Below, in pieces: positions 6,454 to 13,803 of a stretch of 13,803 nt of DNA (the stretch's first letter is position 1; every line of letters begins with the position of its first letter). The position numbers and the translations under genes were made by a program. The notes beneath the pieces were generated by a model that was not told the DNA's origin, did no database searches, and was given only the letters and a program-made list of their open reading frames with translations. This DNA is from an uncultured Variovorax sp. (GTDB taxonomy: Bacteria > Pseudomonadota > Gammaproteobacteria > Burkholderiales > Burkholderiaceae). The DNA is taken from contig CAMLCW010000103.1 in assembly GCA_946478645.1 (NCBI GenBank), positions 1-13,803 of the forward strand, written 5' to 3'.

Positions 6454-6762
6454 TCATCGACCGACCGTGCCAACTTGAGTGACGAAGGTGAACCGCGACC
6501 GTGGCCTGCTGTCGCGAGAATCTGAATCGCCGAGCCTCACAACCCCAAACCGGTCGATGGTGCTGAAGGCTCCGTCGCCGAAGGCGGAGACGTACCCGAG
6601 CAGCATTCCTTCATCGGCACGCGCGTGCACGACCAGCGGATAGGCACTATACGAACGCTGAAACGATACCTCGTCGTAGCCGCCACCCCAGCCTACCGAA
6701 TCCATCAACCCGGCGAACTCCTGCCACGTCACCGCGCGCGCGGTCGAAATTTGGTAGCTCAT
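6454..6762 (-). pseudogene. Truncated GNAT-family N-acetyltransferase (N-terminal half only)
   Basis: The reverse frame from the ATG at 6762 begins MSYQISTARAVTW and runs through YPLVVHARADEGMLLGYVSAFGDGAFST, typical of the first half of small single-domain GNAT acetyltransferases. In these proteins the segment after GAFST would continue into the beta-4 strand and the acetyl-CoA pyrophosphate-binding R/Q-x-x-G-x-G/A motif. Here the similarity stops at about 6559, and the remaining 35 codons (from IDRFGVVRLG) read like random sequence until the TGA at 6454-6456. Motif A is missing in all frames downstream, so the protein cannot bind acetyl-CoA. The break faces the IS30 relic, which suggests that an insertion and later deletion destroyed the gene. 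No good ribosome binding site precedes the ATG. Confidence 0.6.
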
Positions 6763-7066
6763 GCGCGAGAGACTACCCGACCAGAAGCCTCGTTCTGAAC
6801 GTCTGCATCTGGCCCGGTTCCGGCTGTCGGTCGCATTCTGCCAATGAGGGTTCCGTTCCCAGCGAAAGAAGTGCCAGGCCAGTGGACACCGGCAGCTGCG
6901 CTGAACAAGGGACGGTTTGCACGGGTGTCGCTGCGCACGACTCGGAGGTCTGCATCACCAGGGCGTCAATTCAGGTGGAGTTCGGTGTCCAGGTGCGCTT
7001 GGTCCCAGCGTGGACAACGCCGAGGATCACGAGCGGGACAACCGGCCGGCCCGATCACCTGCTGGC
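6763..7066. other. Intergenic stretch without recognisable genes
   Basis: Both strands were read across these 304 bases. The open frames present have unusual composition and no family resemblance, and there is no tRNA-like fold or strong hairpin with a T-run. It adjoins the broken acetyltransferase and may be more decayed accessory DNA. Confidence 0.4.
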
Positions 7067-7975
7067 TCAACCCCGCCGGTCATGGTGGCTCCAGAATGCC
7101 GCACAGGCGCCCGCCGCCGCGATCAGCACGATCCCGCCGATCGCGCTCAGGTCCGGCACTTCGCCCCAGACGAAGTAGCCCAGCAGCACAGCCCAGACAA
7201 TGATGCTGTAGCGAAACGGCGTGACGATCGAAAGGTCAACGCCCCGGCAGGCTGCAATGAGCGCGTAGTTCCCTGCTGCGGCGCATCCTGCGGCGGCGGC
7301 GAGCGCTGCAAGCTCATGAAGTGCCAGCGCCCGCCAGTGCTCTCCGAGGCCGATCAGCCCTCCGGCGATAGCGACCGCCAGTGTGGTGGCGCTCGCGATC
7401 GTCGCCGATGGGATGGAGGCCGGCATGCGACGGGTCACGAGGTCCCGAGCGGCGAGCGAGACCGCGCACAGGAGTGCGAAGACGATGCCGACGGTCGGGA
7501 CGTCGACATTCAGCGACGGTCTGACGACAAGCAGCGTTCCCGTGAGACCCGTGCCGGCCGCGACAACGCGCCACTTGCGCCAGGGCTCCCACCGCAGGGC
7601 CATCGCGGCCATGGCAATGAGCAAGGGCGCGGTCATCATGAGCGATGTCACGACGGCGAGCGGCACCAGCGAGAGTGCAACGACGGAAGCGAGCGCCGTG
7701 GCCACTTCCAGCGCACACCGTAGCCCCATGACAGGCCTCAGGATGTCATGCCAGCCGCCCCATGTTCGGATGGTGACGGCGATCACCAGGACACTGGCAA
7801 ACGCGCCACGCACGGCGAGGATTTGCCCGGGAGGAAGCTGGACGGCAATGAGCTTGACGAAAGTGTCGTTCGAGACGTAGCACGCCATCGCCAGGAGCAT
7901 GAGGGTCACGCCCCGGCGGTTCGCTGCCGCGCTAGCCACGGCCGGGCTGCGGATCGTTGCCGGGCGCTTCGGCAT
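7067..7975 (-). CDS. EamA/DMT-superfamily transporter (putative metabolite exporter)
   Basis: A protein of 302 residues starting MPKRPATIRSP at 7975. The open frame continues upstream to 8182, but those residues are Arg/Ser/Pro-rich antisense-like sequence within the synthase gene, so 7975 (or the GTG at 7939) is preferred. Around ten hydrophobic helices in two EamA repeats can be seen. The first repeat includes LMLLAMACYVSNDTFVKLIA and SLMMTAPLLIAMAAMAL; the second includes VGIVFALLCAVSLAARDLV, YALIAACRGVDLS and the closing GGIVLIAAAGACAAFW. The fold is that of inner-membrane drug/metabolite exporters; substrate cannot be predicted. The gene overlaps the end of the aminodeoxychorismate synthase by 44 bases on the same strand, so the two are almost certainly cotranscribed and probably translationally coupled. 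By inference, it exports the aromatic-amine product or an intermediate. Confidence 0.88.
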   Translation of the reverse strand: MPKRPATIRSPAVASAAANRRGVTLMLLAMACYVSNDTFVKLIAVQLPPGQILAVRGAFASVLVIAVTIRTWGGWHDILRPVMGLRCALEVATALASVVALSLVPLAVVTSLMMTAPLLIAMAAMALRWEPWRKWRVVAAGTGLTGTLLVVRPSLNVDVPTVGIVFALLCAVSLAARDLVTRRMPASIPSATIASATTLAVAIAGGLIGLGEHWRALALHELAALAAAAGCAAAGNYALIAACRGVDLSIVTPFRYSIIVWAVLLGYFVWGEVPDLSAIGGIVLIAAAGACAAFWSHHDRRG

Positions 7976-10127
7976 CGCCCGAGGGGTCCGGGCCGAAGGG
8001 CGGGCCGCCCGAGAGGGCGTCGGCTCGGGACGTGCCCGGCGTCGGCCCCAGCGGGGCGCCGCATTCCCGAAGTGCGTCCCAGGGCGCGCGGGCCTTGAGG
8101 ACGATCTCGTCGACCTCCTCGTCGGGGTCGGACATCGCGACGATCGCGCCCCCCGCGCCGATGGAGACGAGGCCGTTCGCAACCACGATCGTGCGGATCA
8201 CGATGTTGAGTTGGGCGGTGCCGTCGAGCGAAAGGTAGCCGAGGCTGCCGGAGTAGATGCCGCGTGCGGCGCCTTCCAGCTCGTCGAGGATCTTCATCGT
8301 GCGCACCTTGGGCGCACCTGTCATCGAGCCGCCTGGGAAGACGGCGCGCACGCAATCCACAGGACCCAAATCCTCGCGCAGCCGCCCCCTGATGGTGCTG
8401 ACCAGCTGGTGGACCGTGGCGTAGGTCTCGACCTCAAACAGACCGGGCACGTGCACGCTGTTGATTTCGCAGACGCGGTTGAGGTCATTGCGCAGCAGGT
8501 CGACGATCATCAGGTTTTCCGCGCGCGTCTTCTCGTCGGCGAGAAGCGCCTCGGCGAGGGCGAGGTCTTCTTCGGGCGTGGCACCACGCGCCGCAGTACC
8601 CTTGATGGGTCTAGAGTCGACCGTCCGGTCGCTGCCGATGCGCAGGAAGAGTTCGGGCGAGGCACAGAGCACAACGTAGCCGCCCGTGCGCAGGTAGGCG
8701 GCGTAGGGCGCGGGGTTGCGTGCGCGCAGCACGCGGTAGACCGCGAGCGCGTCGATGCGACCTTCACCGACGAGCCGATTGGTCAGGCAGACCTCGTACG
8801 TCTCGCCCTGGAGGATCTCATGCTGACACCGCAAGATCTGGTCACGGTACGCGGGCAGCTCCACCTGCCACCGGAGCTTTTTCAATCCCTCTGCACCGCC
8901 GATCGACGGTGCCTGCCGTGCGGCCTCGGGCATGTGCGCGGCCGGAGGACCTTGCAGCAACTCGTGCATCGCGCGCATCCACTTGACGTTGACCTCGCAC
9001 AGCGGGCCTTCGTCGAGACAGACGATCCAGACCTGCTGCTCGGCATGGTCGAACGCGAGAAACCGGTCGGCCATGATCCACACCGCATCCGGTGTCGCGG
9101 CGTCATGCCGGTACTGACCCTCGAGTTCACGTTTGAGCTCGTAGCCGAAATAGCCCACGTAGCCGCCGGTGAACTCGAAGGGCAGGCTCGGTCCCACGGG
9201 TCGGGCATCCGGCAGGTGGTCGCGCAAATAGTCAAAGATGCTCTCGCGCCGCGTCTGTACGACGGCCCCCCGACGCACCAGGAGTTCGCGTGGAGCGGTC
9301 CAGTAGGTCAGCACCTGGGCATGGGGCCCGGTGGCATCGCCCATGAACGAATACCGGGCGCGCCCGGGTTCGGCCAGGCTGCTGTCGAGCCAGAACGAGG
9401 TCTCGCTCTGCGAGAACGCGGCAATGAACACGCTTTCAGCGTGAGCGGAACTGTCGATGCAGTCCGCGTGCAGCGAGAGCGGTCGTGACGGGCCGGCGCG
9501 CGAGCCGGGCGCAGCATGTCCCACGGCGTCGCGTCGCGCGAGTTCGGCACACCACTCTTCGCTCAGCTCGAGGAAGTTCCGCAGCAGCCGGGCGCCGAAT
9601 TCCGTGCAGATCGACTCCGGGTGGAACTGCACGCCCCACCAGGGGCGGGAGATATGGCGCAGCGCCATGAGGGTGCCGTCCGCGGTCCAGGCCAGGGGCT
9701 GCAGCGATGCGGGCAGCTGCGTGACGGCGAGCGAGTGGTAGCGCACCGCCTCGAAGCGGTCTGGAATGCCGCGGAACAGGTCGCGCTGGGCATGGGAGAC
9801 GCGGTCGAGCCGCCCATGCATAGGGCGGACCGCGAGATCGACCGTGGCGCCGCAGTGGTGGGCAATGGCCTGGTGGCCAAGGCATACGCCGAGCACGGGT
9901 TTGCGCGAGCGCTGCAGCGCATCCGCGGAGATGCCCAGATCAGACGGCCGCTGCGGGCGTCCTGGACCCGGCGAGATCACGATGTTGTCGAATTCCAGCC
10001 GCTCGACTTCGTCCCAGCCGAGCTGGTCGTTCTTCACCACCAGGGGCACTTGCCCGTTACAGGCGGCCAAGTATTGGAAGAGGTTGTAGGTAAACGAATC
10101 GTGATTGTCGATCAGCAGTGTGCGCAT
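7932..10127 (-). CDS. pabB: Fused aminodeoxychorismate synthase (PabA-PabB; PapA-type)
   Basis: A single 731-residue protein; GAAGGA at 10133-10138 lies five bases from the ATG at 10127. Residues 1-195 are a class I glutamine amidotransferase (LLIDNHDSFTYNLFQYL, ISPGPGRP, GVCLGHQ with nucleophile C82, and H169/E171 in QFHPES). Residues about 220-690 are the chorismate-binding component I, with GETYEVCLTNR (441-451), PIKGT (507-511), ENLMIVDLLRNDLNRV (537-552) and FPGGSMTGAPK (597-607). PIKGT, with K509, marks aminodeoxychorismate synthase; anthranilate synthases have PIAGT. It converts chorismate and glutamine to 4-amino-4-deoxychorismate. Burkholderiales usually make folate PABA with separate PabA and PabB, whereas the amidotransferase-first fusion is typical of PapA/CmlB in p-aminophenylalanine-derived antibiotic pathways and of some actinobacterial and plant PabAB. 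The last 40 residues are a Pro/Gly-rich tail overlapping the exporter's start. Confidence 0.93.
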   Translation of the reverse strand: MRTLLIDNHDSFTYNLFQYLAACNGQVPLVVKNDQLGWDEVERLEFDNIVISPGPGRPQRPSDLGISADALQRSRKPVLGVCLGHQAIAHHCGATVDLAVRPMHGRLDRVSHAQRDLFRGIPDRFEAVRYHSLAVTQLPASLQPLAWTADGTLMALRHISRPWWGVQFHPESICTEFGARLLRNFLELSEEWCAELARRDAVGHAAPGSRAGPSRPLSLHADCIDSSAHAESVFIAAFSQSETSFWLDSSLAEPGRARYSFMGDATGPHAQVLTYWTAPRELLVRRGAVVQTRRESIFDYLRDHLPDARPVGPSLPFEFTGGYVGYFGYELKRELEGQYRHDAATPDAVWIMADRFLAFDHAEQQVWIVCLDEGPLCEVNVKWMRAMHELLQGPPAAHMPEAARQAPSIGGAEGLKKLRWQVELPAYRDQILRCQHEILQGETYEVCLTNRLVGEGRIDALAVYRVLRARNPAPYAAYLRTGGYVVLCASPELFLRIGSDRTVDSRPIKGTAARGATPEEDLALAEALLADEKTRAENLMIVDLLRNDLNRVCEINSVHVPGLFEVETYATVHQLVSTIRGRLREDLGPVDCVRAVFPGGSMTGAPKVRTMKILDELEGAARGIYSGSLGYLSLDGTAQLNIVIRTIVVANGLVSIGAGGAIVAMSDPDEEVDEIVLKARAPWDALRECGAPLGPTPGTSRADALSGGPPFGPDPSGDAEAPGNDPQPGRG

Positions 10128-10538
10128 GATGGTCCTTCGGCCGAAACGCCAAATGGTTCGCTACGGCGTGGACCCGGACAACTGGCAGTGTTGATAGGTG
10201 CAAGGAGCAGCCCGCAACAGTCGATCCGAGATCGCGGCATCGGCAGCCCCGGGGGAAGCATTCGTGAGCTTGCGTTCCGCCGTCTGGCTCGCCGGCGTCG
10301 AGTTGGCCGTATCGTCGCGCCGGACGCCGCTTGAAGGAGCACGGCACCCTGCACCGGCTGGTCGTCGTCCCATGGAGCAGCAGATCCTGGACGTCCACTG
10401 CACGGCAGTTCGAACGCCCACCGCAGGCCCGGGCGAAAGCAGCGCGACAAGGCTGCATGGAGCGCAGCCACGGAGAGGCGAGGACCTACAAGCGGCGACG
10501 ACCGGTCGATGTAGCTTCCCGCCAATCAGGAGTCGCAA
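10128..10538. other. Divergent intergenic region upstream of the synthase operon and a small-protein gene
   Basis: These 411 bases hold the promoter of the minus-strand synthase-exporter operon and that of the 65-aa gene to the right. A 10-base perfect palindrome TTCGGCCGAA (10136-10145) abuts the synthase ribosome binding site but may be chance. I find no lux-box-like 20-mer, no clear -35/-10 pair and no RNA gene. Long open frames on the minus strand here (down from 10829) have shadow-like composition. Confidence 0.35.
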
Positions 10539-10736
10539 ATGAACAATGATCCGCATCCGACCGCCCCGGACGATGGCGCCGCTTCCCAGCCACATCCACC
10601 GGCACCCGCGCCCGTAACGCCCGAGCGGCGATCCCCGACGCGCCAGGACAGCGAGGACATCGACGTGTCGGAGTCGACCGGCGGCAGTGCGCTCGAAGAA
10701 GAGGCGCAGCGAAACGGCGGCGTGAAGCCCGGCTGA
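10539..10736 (+). CDS. 65-aa hydrophilic, probably disordered conserved small protein
   Basis: Starts MNNDPHPTAPDD at an ATG with AGGAG at 10528-10532, six bases upstream, which is strong evidence for translation. The protein is rich in Pro, Ala, Glu, Asp and Ser, has no hydrophobic core, and is therefore likely unstructured. It contains an ERRSPTRQDSEDIDVSESTGG stretch in its C-terminal half; I recall similar D-I-D-V-S-E-S-T-G-G peptides in small Comamonadaceae proteins of unknown role. There is no signal peptide or membrane segment. It sits between the divergent synthase operon and the chromate transporter and is not obviously linked to either. Confidence 0.7.
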   Translation: MNNDPHPTAPDDGAASQPHPPAPAPVTPERRSPTRQDSEDIDVSESTGGSALEEEAQRNGGVKPG

Positions 10737-10800
10737 AGCCCGCGGGATTGGCCGCAAGGGAGCCGAGACGGGTGATTCGCGCTCACAATCCGCAGGGCCG

Positions 10801-10827
10801 GGCTGGCAGCAGAATGCGCTGCCAGCC
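10801..10827. terminator. Perfect 10-bp inverted repeat between the small gene and chrA
   Basis: GGCTGGCAGC (10801-10810) and GCTGCCAGCC (10818-10827) are perfect reverse complements around a 7-base loop. It lies 64 bases after the 65-aa gene and 18 bases before the chrA ATG. There is no T-run after it on either strand, so it is not a classical intrinsic terminator. It may be an attenuating hairpin, an mRNA-stabilising structure or an operator in the chrA leader. Confidence 0.45.
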
Positions 10828-10845
10828 AAGAACGTGCCAGCTGCA

Positions 10846-12087
10846 ATGAACGCCCCCGGACCAACTCCTACCTCCCCCCTTCCCGAACGCGCTCGCTCAG
10901 CCCCGCGCCCCGGCGGGGTGTTCGAAGTCCTGTGGGCCTTCCTTCGCCTCGGCCTGACCTCGTTCGGCGGGCCGATCGCGCACCTGGGCTATTTCCGCAC
11001 CGAGTTCGTCGAGCGGCGCCGCTGGCTCGACGACCGCAGCTATTCCGACCTGGTGGCGCTGTGCCAGTTCCTGCCCGGGCCCGCAAGCAGCCAGGTCGGC
11101 ATGGCGCTCGGCCTCTCGCGTGCGGGATGGCTCGGCGCGCTGATGGCCTGGGCCGGGTTCACGCTGCCGTCGGCCTTCGCGCTGATCGCGTTCGCCTACG
11201 GCATCTCGCGCTACGGCAACCTCGCCGCCTCGGGTGCCGTGCACGGGCTCAAGGTGGTGGCCGTGGCGGTGGTTGCACAGGCGGTCTGGGGCATGGCGAA
11301 GTCGCTCTGCCCCGACCGGCAGCGGGCCGGCCTGGCGATCTTCGCGGCGCTGCTCACGCTGCTGCTGCCGTCGGCGCTGGCGCAGGTCGGCGCCATCGCC
11401 TTGTGCGGGCTGGTCGGCTGGGGCCTGCTGAAGCAGGCGCAGCCGCAGGGACCGACCCACGTCGGCTATGGCGTGACGCGGCGCGCCGGCATGGTCGCGC
11501 TGGTGCTGTTTGCCGCGCTGCTCGTGGGCCTGCCGCTGCTCGCCTCCACCAGCGGCTCGGCACCGTGGGGGCCGATCGACGGCGTCTACCGCGCGGGCGC
11601 GCTGGTCTTCGGCGGCGGGCATGTGGTGCTGCCGCTGCTGCAGTCCACGCTCGTGCCCGCCGGCGCGGTGAGCGATGACTACTTCCTCGCGGGCTACGGC
11701 GCGGCGCAGGCGGTGCCCGGCCCGCTCTTCACCTTCGCGGCCTACCTCGGCGCGGTGATGCAGGGGCCGCTGTCGGGTTGGGCCGGCGGCCTGGTGTTTC
11801 TGGTGGCCATCTTCCTGCCGGGCTTCCTGATGGTGGTGGGCGCCTTGCCGTTCTGGGATGCGCTGCGCCAGCGCGCTTCGGTCCAGTCGGCCATGGCCGG
11901 CGTCAACGCGGGCGTGGTCGGCATCCTGCTGTCGGCGCTCTACGACCCGGTGTGGACCGGCGCCATCCACGGCCGCGCCGACTTCGCGCTCGCGCTGGCC
12001 GCGTTCGGCCTGCTGGTCTACGCGCGCTTTTCGCCGGTGGTGGTGGTGGCGCTGGCCGCGGCGGCCGGCTGGCTGTTCTTCGGCTGA
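10846..12087 (+). CDS. chrA: Chromate transporter, two-domain CHR family (ChrA)
   Basis: About 413 residues from the ATG at 10846; a GTG at 10834 is also in frame, and neither start has a strong ribosome binding site. The protein is the long-chain CHR type, with two homologous halves. The first contains FLRLGLTSFGGPIAHLGYFR, the charged FVERRRWLDD and ALCQFLPGPASSQVGMALG. The second contains YRAGALVFGGGHVVLPLLQS, the FLAGYGAAQAVPGPLFTFAAYLGAV motif and LFLVAIFLPGFL-like helices. The repeated FGG and PGP signatures are the family hallmark. About ten or more hydrophobic segments place it in the inner membrane. Characterised members export chromate driven by the proton-motive force, giving resistance; many homologues are untested. 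No chrB regulator is adjacent. It converges with the SDR gene with a gap of only 15 bases. Confidence 0.92.
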   Translation: MNAPGPTPTSPLPERARSAPRPGGVFEVLWAFLRLGLTSFGGPIAHLGYFRTEFVERRRWLDDRSYSDLVALCQFLPGPASSQVGMALGLSRAGWLGALMAWAGFTLPSAFALIAFAYGISRYGNLAASGAVHGLKVVAVAVVAQAVWGMAKSLCPDRQRAGLAIFAALLTLLLPSALAQVGAIALCGLVGWGLLKQAQPQGPTHVGYGVTRRAGMVALVLFAALLVGLPLLASTSGSAPWGPIDGVYRAGALVFGGGHVVLPLLQSTLVPAGAVSDDYFLAGYGAAQAVPGPLFTFAAYLGAVMQGPLSGWAGGLVFLVAIFLPGFLMVVGALPFWDALRQRASVQSAMAGVNAGVVGILLSALYDPVWTGAIHGRADFALALAAFGLLVYARFSPVVVVALAAAAGWLFFG

Positions 12088-12102
12088 GCGCCTGTTCCGA
12101 GG

Positions 12103-12894
12103 CTACTGCTCCTGGTAGTTCCAGAGCAGGCCGCCGTCGACGACGATGCTGCTGCCGGTGATGTAGCTCGCGTCGTCCGAGGCGAGGAACGCGACCGCGC
12201 CCGCCACGTCGGCCGGCTCGCCCATGCGCCCGAGCGGTATCTGGCCGAGCAGCCGCTGCAGCTGCGCGGGGTCGTCGAGCAGCTTCGCGTTGATCGGCGT
12301 GCGGATCGCACCGGGCGCCACGTTGTTCACCGTGATGCCGAGCGGCGCGAGTTCGATCGCGGCATTGCGCATCAGCATCTTGAGCCCGCCCTTGCTCGCG
12401 CAGTAGGCCGTGAAGTTCGGAAACGGCAGTTCCTCGTGCACCGAGCTGATGTGGATCACGCGGCCCGGACGGCCTGCGGCTGCCAGGGCTTTCGCAAACG
12501 CCTGCATCAGGAAGAACGGGCCCTTGAGGTTCACGTCGAGCACCGCGTCGTAGTCTTCTTCGCTCGCTTCGAGAAAGCCCGCATGCCGCTCGATGCCGGC
12601 GTTGTTGACGAGGATGTCGACGGCCGCGAAGCGCGCAAGTGCGCGCGGCATCACCTGGCGCACGGCCGCCATGTCGGCCATGTCGGCGGCCACCACCTCG
12701 CAGGTGCGGCCCAGCGCCTCGATCTCGCGCGCGGCTTCGCGCGCGCGGTCGTCGTCGCTGCGCACGTGCAGCACGATGTCGGCGCCCTCCTGTGCCAGCC
12801 GCAGCGCAATGCCCTTGCCGATGCCCTGCGCCGCGCCGGTGACCAGCGCGGTCTTGCCGTGCAGCCGGCCGATGTTGTTCGAGGTACTTGTCAT
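12103..12894 (-). CDS. Short-chain dehydrogenase/reductase, glucose 1-dehydrogenase-like
   Basis: A protein of 263 residues from the ATG at 12894, which has GGGAG at 12900-12904; the frame is open further upstream, but family sequence starts here. It is a classical SDR. The Rossmann motif TGAAQGIG is at 19-26, NNAG at 97-100, and the catalytic residues are N122, S151, Y164 and K168 in YCASK. The stretch SSVHEELPFPNFTAYCASKGGLKM and the later VNNVAPGAIRTPINAK closely follow the Bacillus glucose 1-dehydrogenase pattern (SSVHE-x-x-PWP..., PGAINTPIN), so oxidation of a sugar or similar polyol with NAD(P) is likely. The physiological substrate is uncertain because this SDR clade is broad. It lies after groEL on the same strand but is separated from it by the groEL terminator, so it probably has its own promoter. 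Confidence 0.9.
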   Translation of the reverse strand: MTSTSNNIGRLHGKTALVTGAAQGIGKGIALRLAQEGADIVLHVRSDDDRAREAAREIEALGRTCEVVAADMADMAAVRQVMPRALARFAAVDILVNNAGIERHAGFLEASEEDYDAVLDVNLKGPFFLMQAFAKALAAAGRPGRVIHISSVHEELPFPNFTAYCASKGGLKMLMRNAAIELAPLGITVNNVAPGAIRTPINAKLLDDPAQLQRLLGQIPLGRMGEPADVAGAVAFLASDDASYITGSSIVVDGGLLWNYQEQ

Positions 12895-12951
12895 GGTGTC
12901 TCCCAAAAAGCCGATTGGATACGCGGATGCGGAAGGCGGCAAGCTGCATGG

Positions 12952-12983
12952 AAAAAAGCGGCGCCCCTGCCGGGACGCCGCTT
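12952..12983 (-). terminator. Rho-independent terminator of groEL
   Basis: Read on the minus strand, AAGCGGCGTCCC pairs with GGGGCGCCGCTT around a four-base GGCA loop, with one T-G pair. The second arm runs directly into a T-run (six T at 12952-12957, two of them in the stem). It begins 28 bases after the groEL stop codon. The stem, loop and U-tract are those of a strong intrinsic terminator, and it separates groEL from the SDR gene downstream. Confidence 0.9.
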
Positions 12984-13011
12984 GGCCCTTGGAGAAAAAA
13001 ACGAAGCGGAC

Positions 13012-13803
<792 letters not shown>

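Noticed and set aside
5937..6478. 10-base direct repeat GCCAACTTGA at 5937-5946 and 6469-6478 flanking the IS30 relic
   Set aside because: It could be an insertion footprint, but IS30 elements usually make very short target duplications and a 10-mer match in this much sequence is not unlikely by chance.
7899..9488. Long 529-codon forward open frame opposite the synthase gene
   Set aside because: It is antisense to the clearly recognisable aminodeoxychorismate synthase and exporter genes, and its sequence matches no family; high-GC codon use creates such shadows.
7932..10127. Anthranilate synthase (TrpE/TrpG fusion) or phenazine PhzE
   Set aside because: The PIKGT motif and the amidotransferase-first domain order indicate aminodeoxychorismate synthase; PhzE has the opposite order and anthranilate synthases have PIAGT.
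10897..11970. 357-codon reverse open frame opposite chrA
   Set aside because: It is His/Arg/Gln-rich shadow sequence; the forward strand encodes an unmistakable CHR transporter.

Overview
The window comes from a GC-rich betaproteobacterium. The likely order is Burkholderiales and the likely family Comamonadaceae (Variovorax-like). This rests on the high G+C third positions, the style of several conserved small or membrane proteins, and the gene families present; no rRNA or other taxonomic marker is in the window.

Layout. At the left edge is the 3' part of an Ala/Gly-rich membrane protein (to 950), then a 23-residue hydrophobic small protein (981-1052) and a DUF6194-type protein (1278-1679). 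A GlxA-type AraC-family regulator (1752-2720, minus) is divergent from a LuxR-type acyl-homoserine-lactone receptor (3029-3736, plus). Its partner LuxI synthase (3645-4382, minus) converges on luxR and overlaps its 3' end by 92 bases. A 20-bp lux-box-like palindrome sits about 54-73 bases upstream of luxI with a well placed -10 hexamer. Divergent from luxI are a small AroQ-fold mutase (4713-5180) and an XRE-cupin regulator (5262-5930).

From 5931 to 6762 the sequence is scarred. It holds a frameshifted IS30-family transposase C-terminal relic (6112-6275) and a GNAT acetyltransferase that keeps only its N-terminal half (6454-6762). About 300 bases without a recognisable gene follow. Next is a minus-strand operon: a fused glutamine amidotransferase/aminodeoxychorismate synthase (7932-10127) overlapping an EamA/DMT-family exporter (7067-7975). 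To the right are a 65-aa disordered small protein (10539-10736), a two-domain ChrA chromate transporter (10846-12087), a glucose-1-dehydrogenase-like SDR (12103-12894, minus), and the C-terminal half of GroEL (13012 to the right edge, minus) with a clear intrinsic terminator.

How the genes may work together. The most interesting reading is that the mutase and the fused synthase form the first two steps of a p-aminophenylalanine (PAPA)-type branch from chorismate. The synthase carries the PIKGT signature that marks aminodeoxychorismate synthase. The mutase lacks the residues that contact the C4 hydroxyl of chorismate in E. coli chorismate mutase, and instead has the M-x-Q-P-x-R pattern I associate with 4-amino-4-deoxychorismate mutase (PapB). 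The adjacent exporter, the XRE-cupin regulator and the LuxR/LuxI pair suggest a quorum-controlled aromatic-amine metabolite. The later enzymes (PapC-type dehydrogenase, aminotransferase, tailoring enzymes) are not in the window, so the product is unknown.
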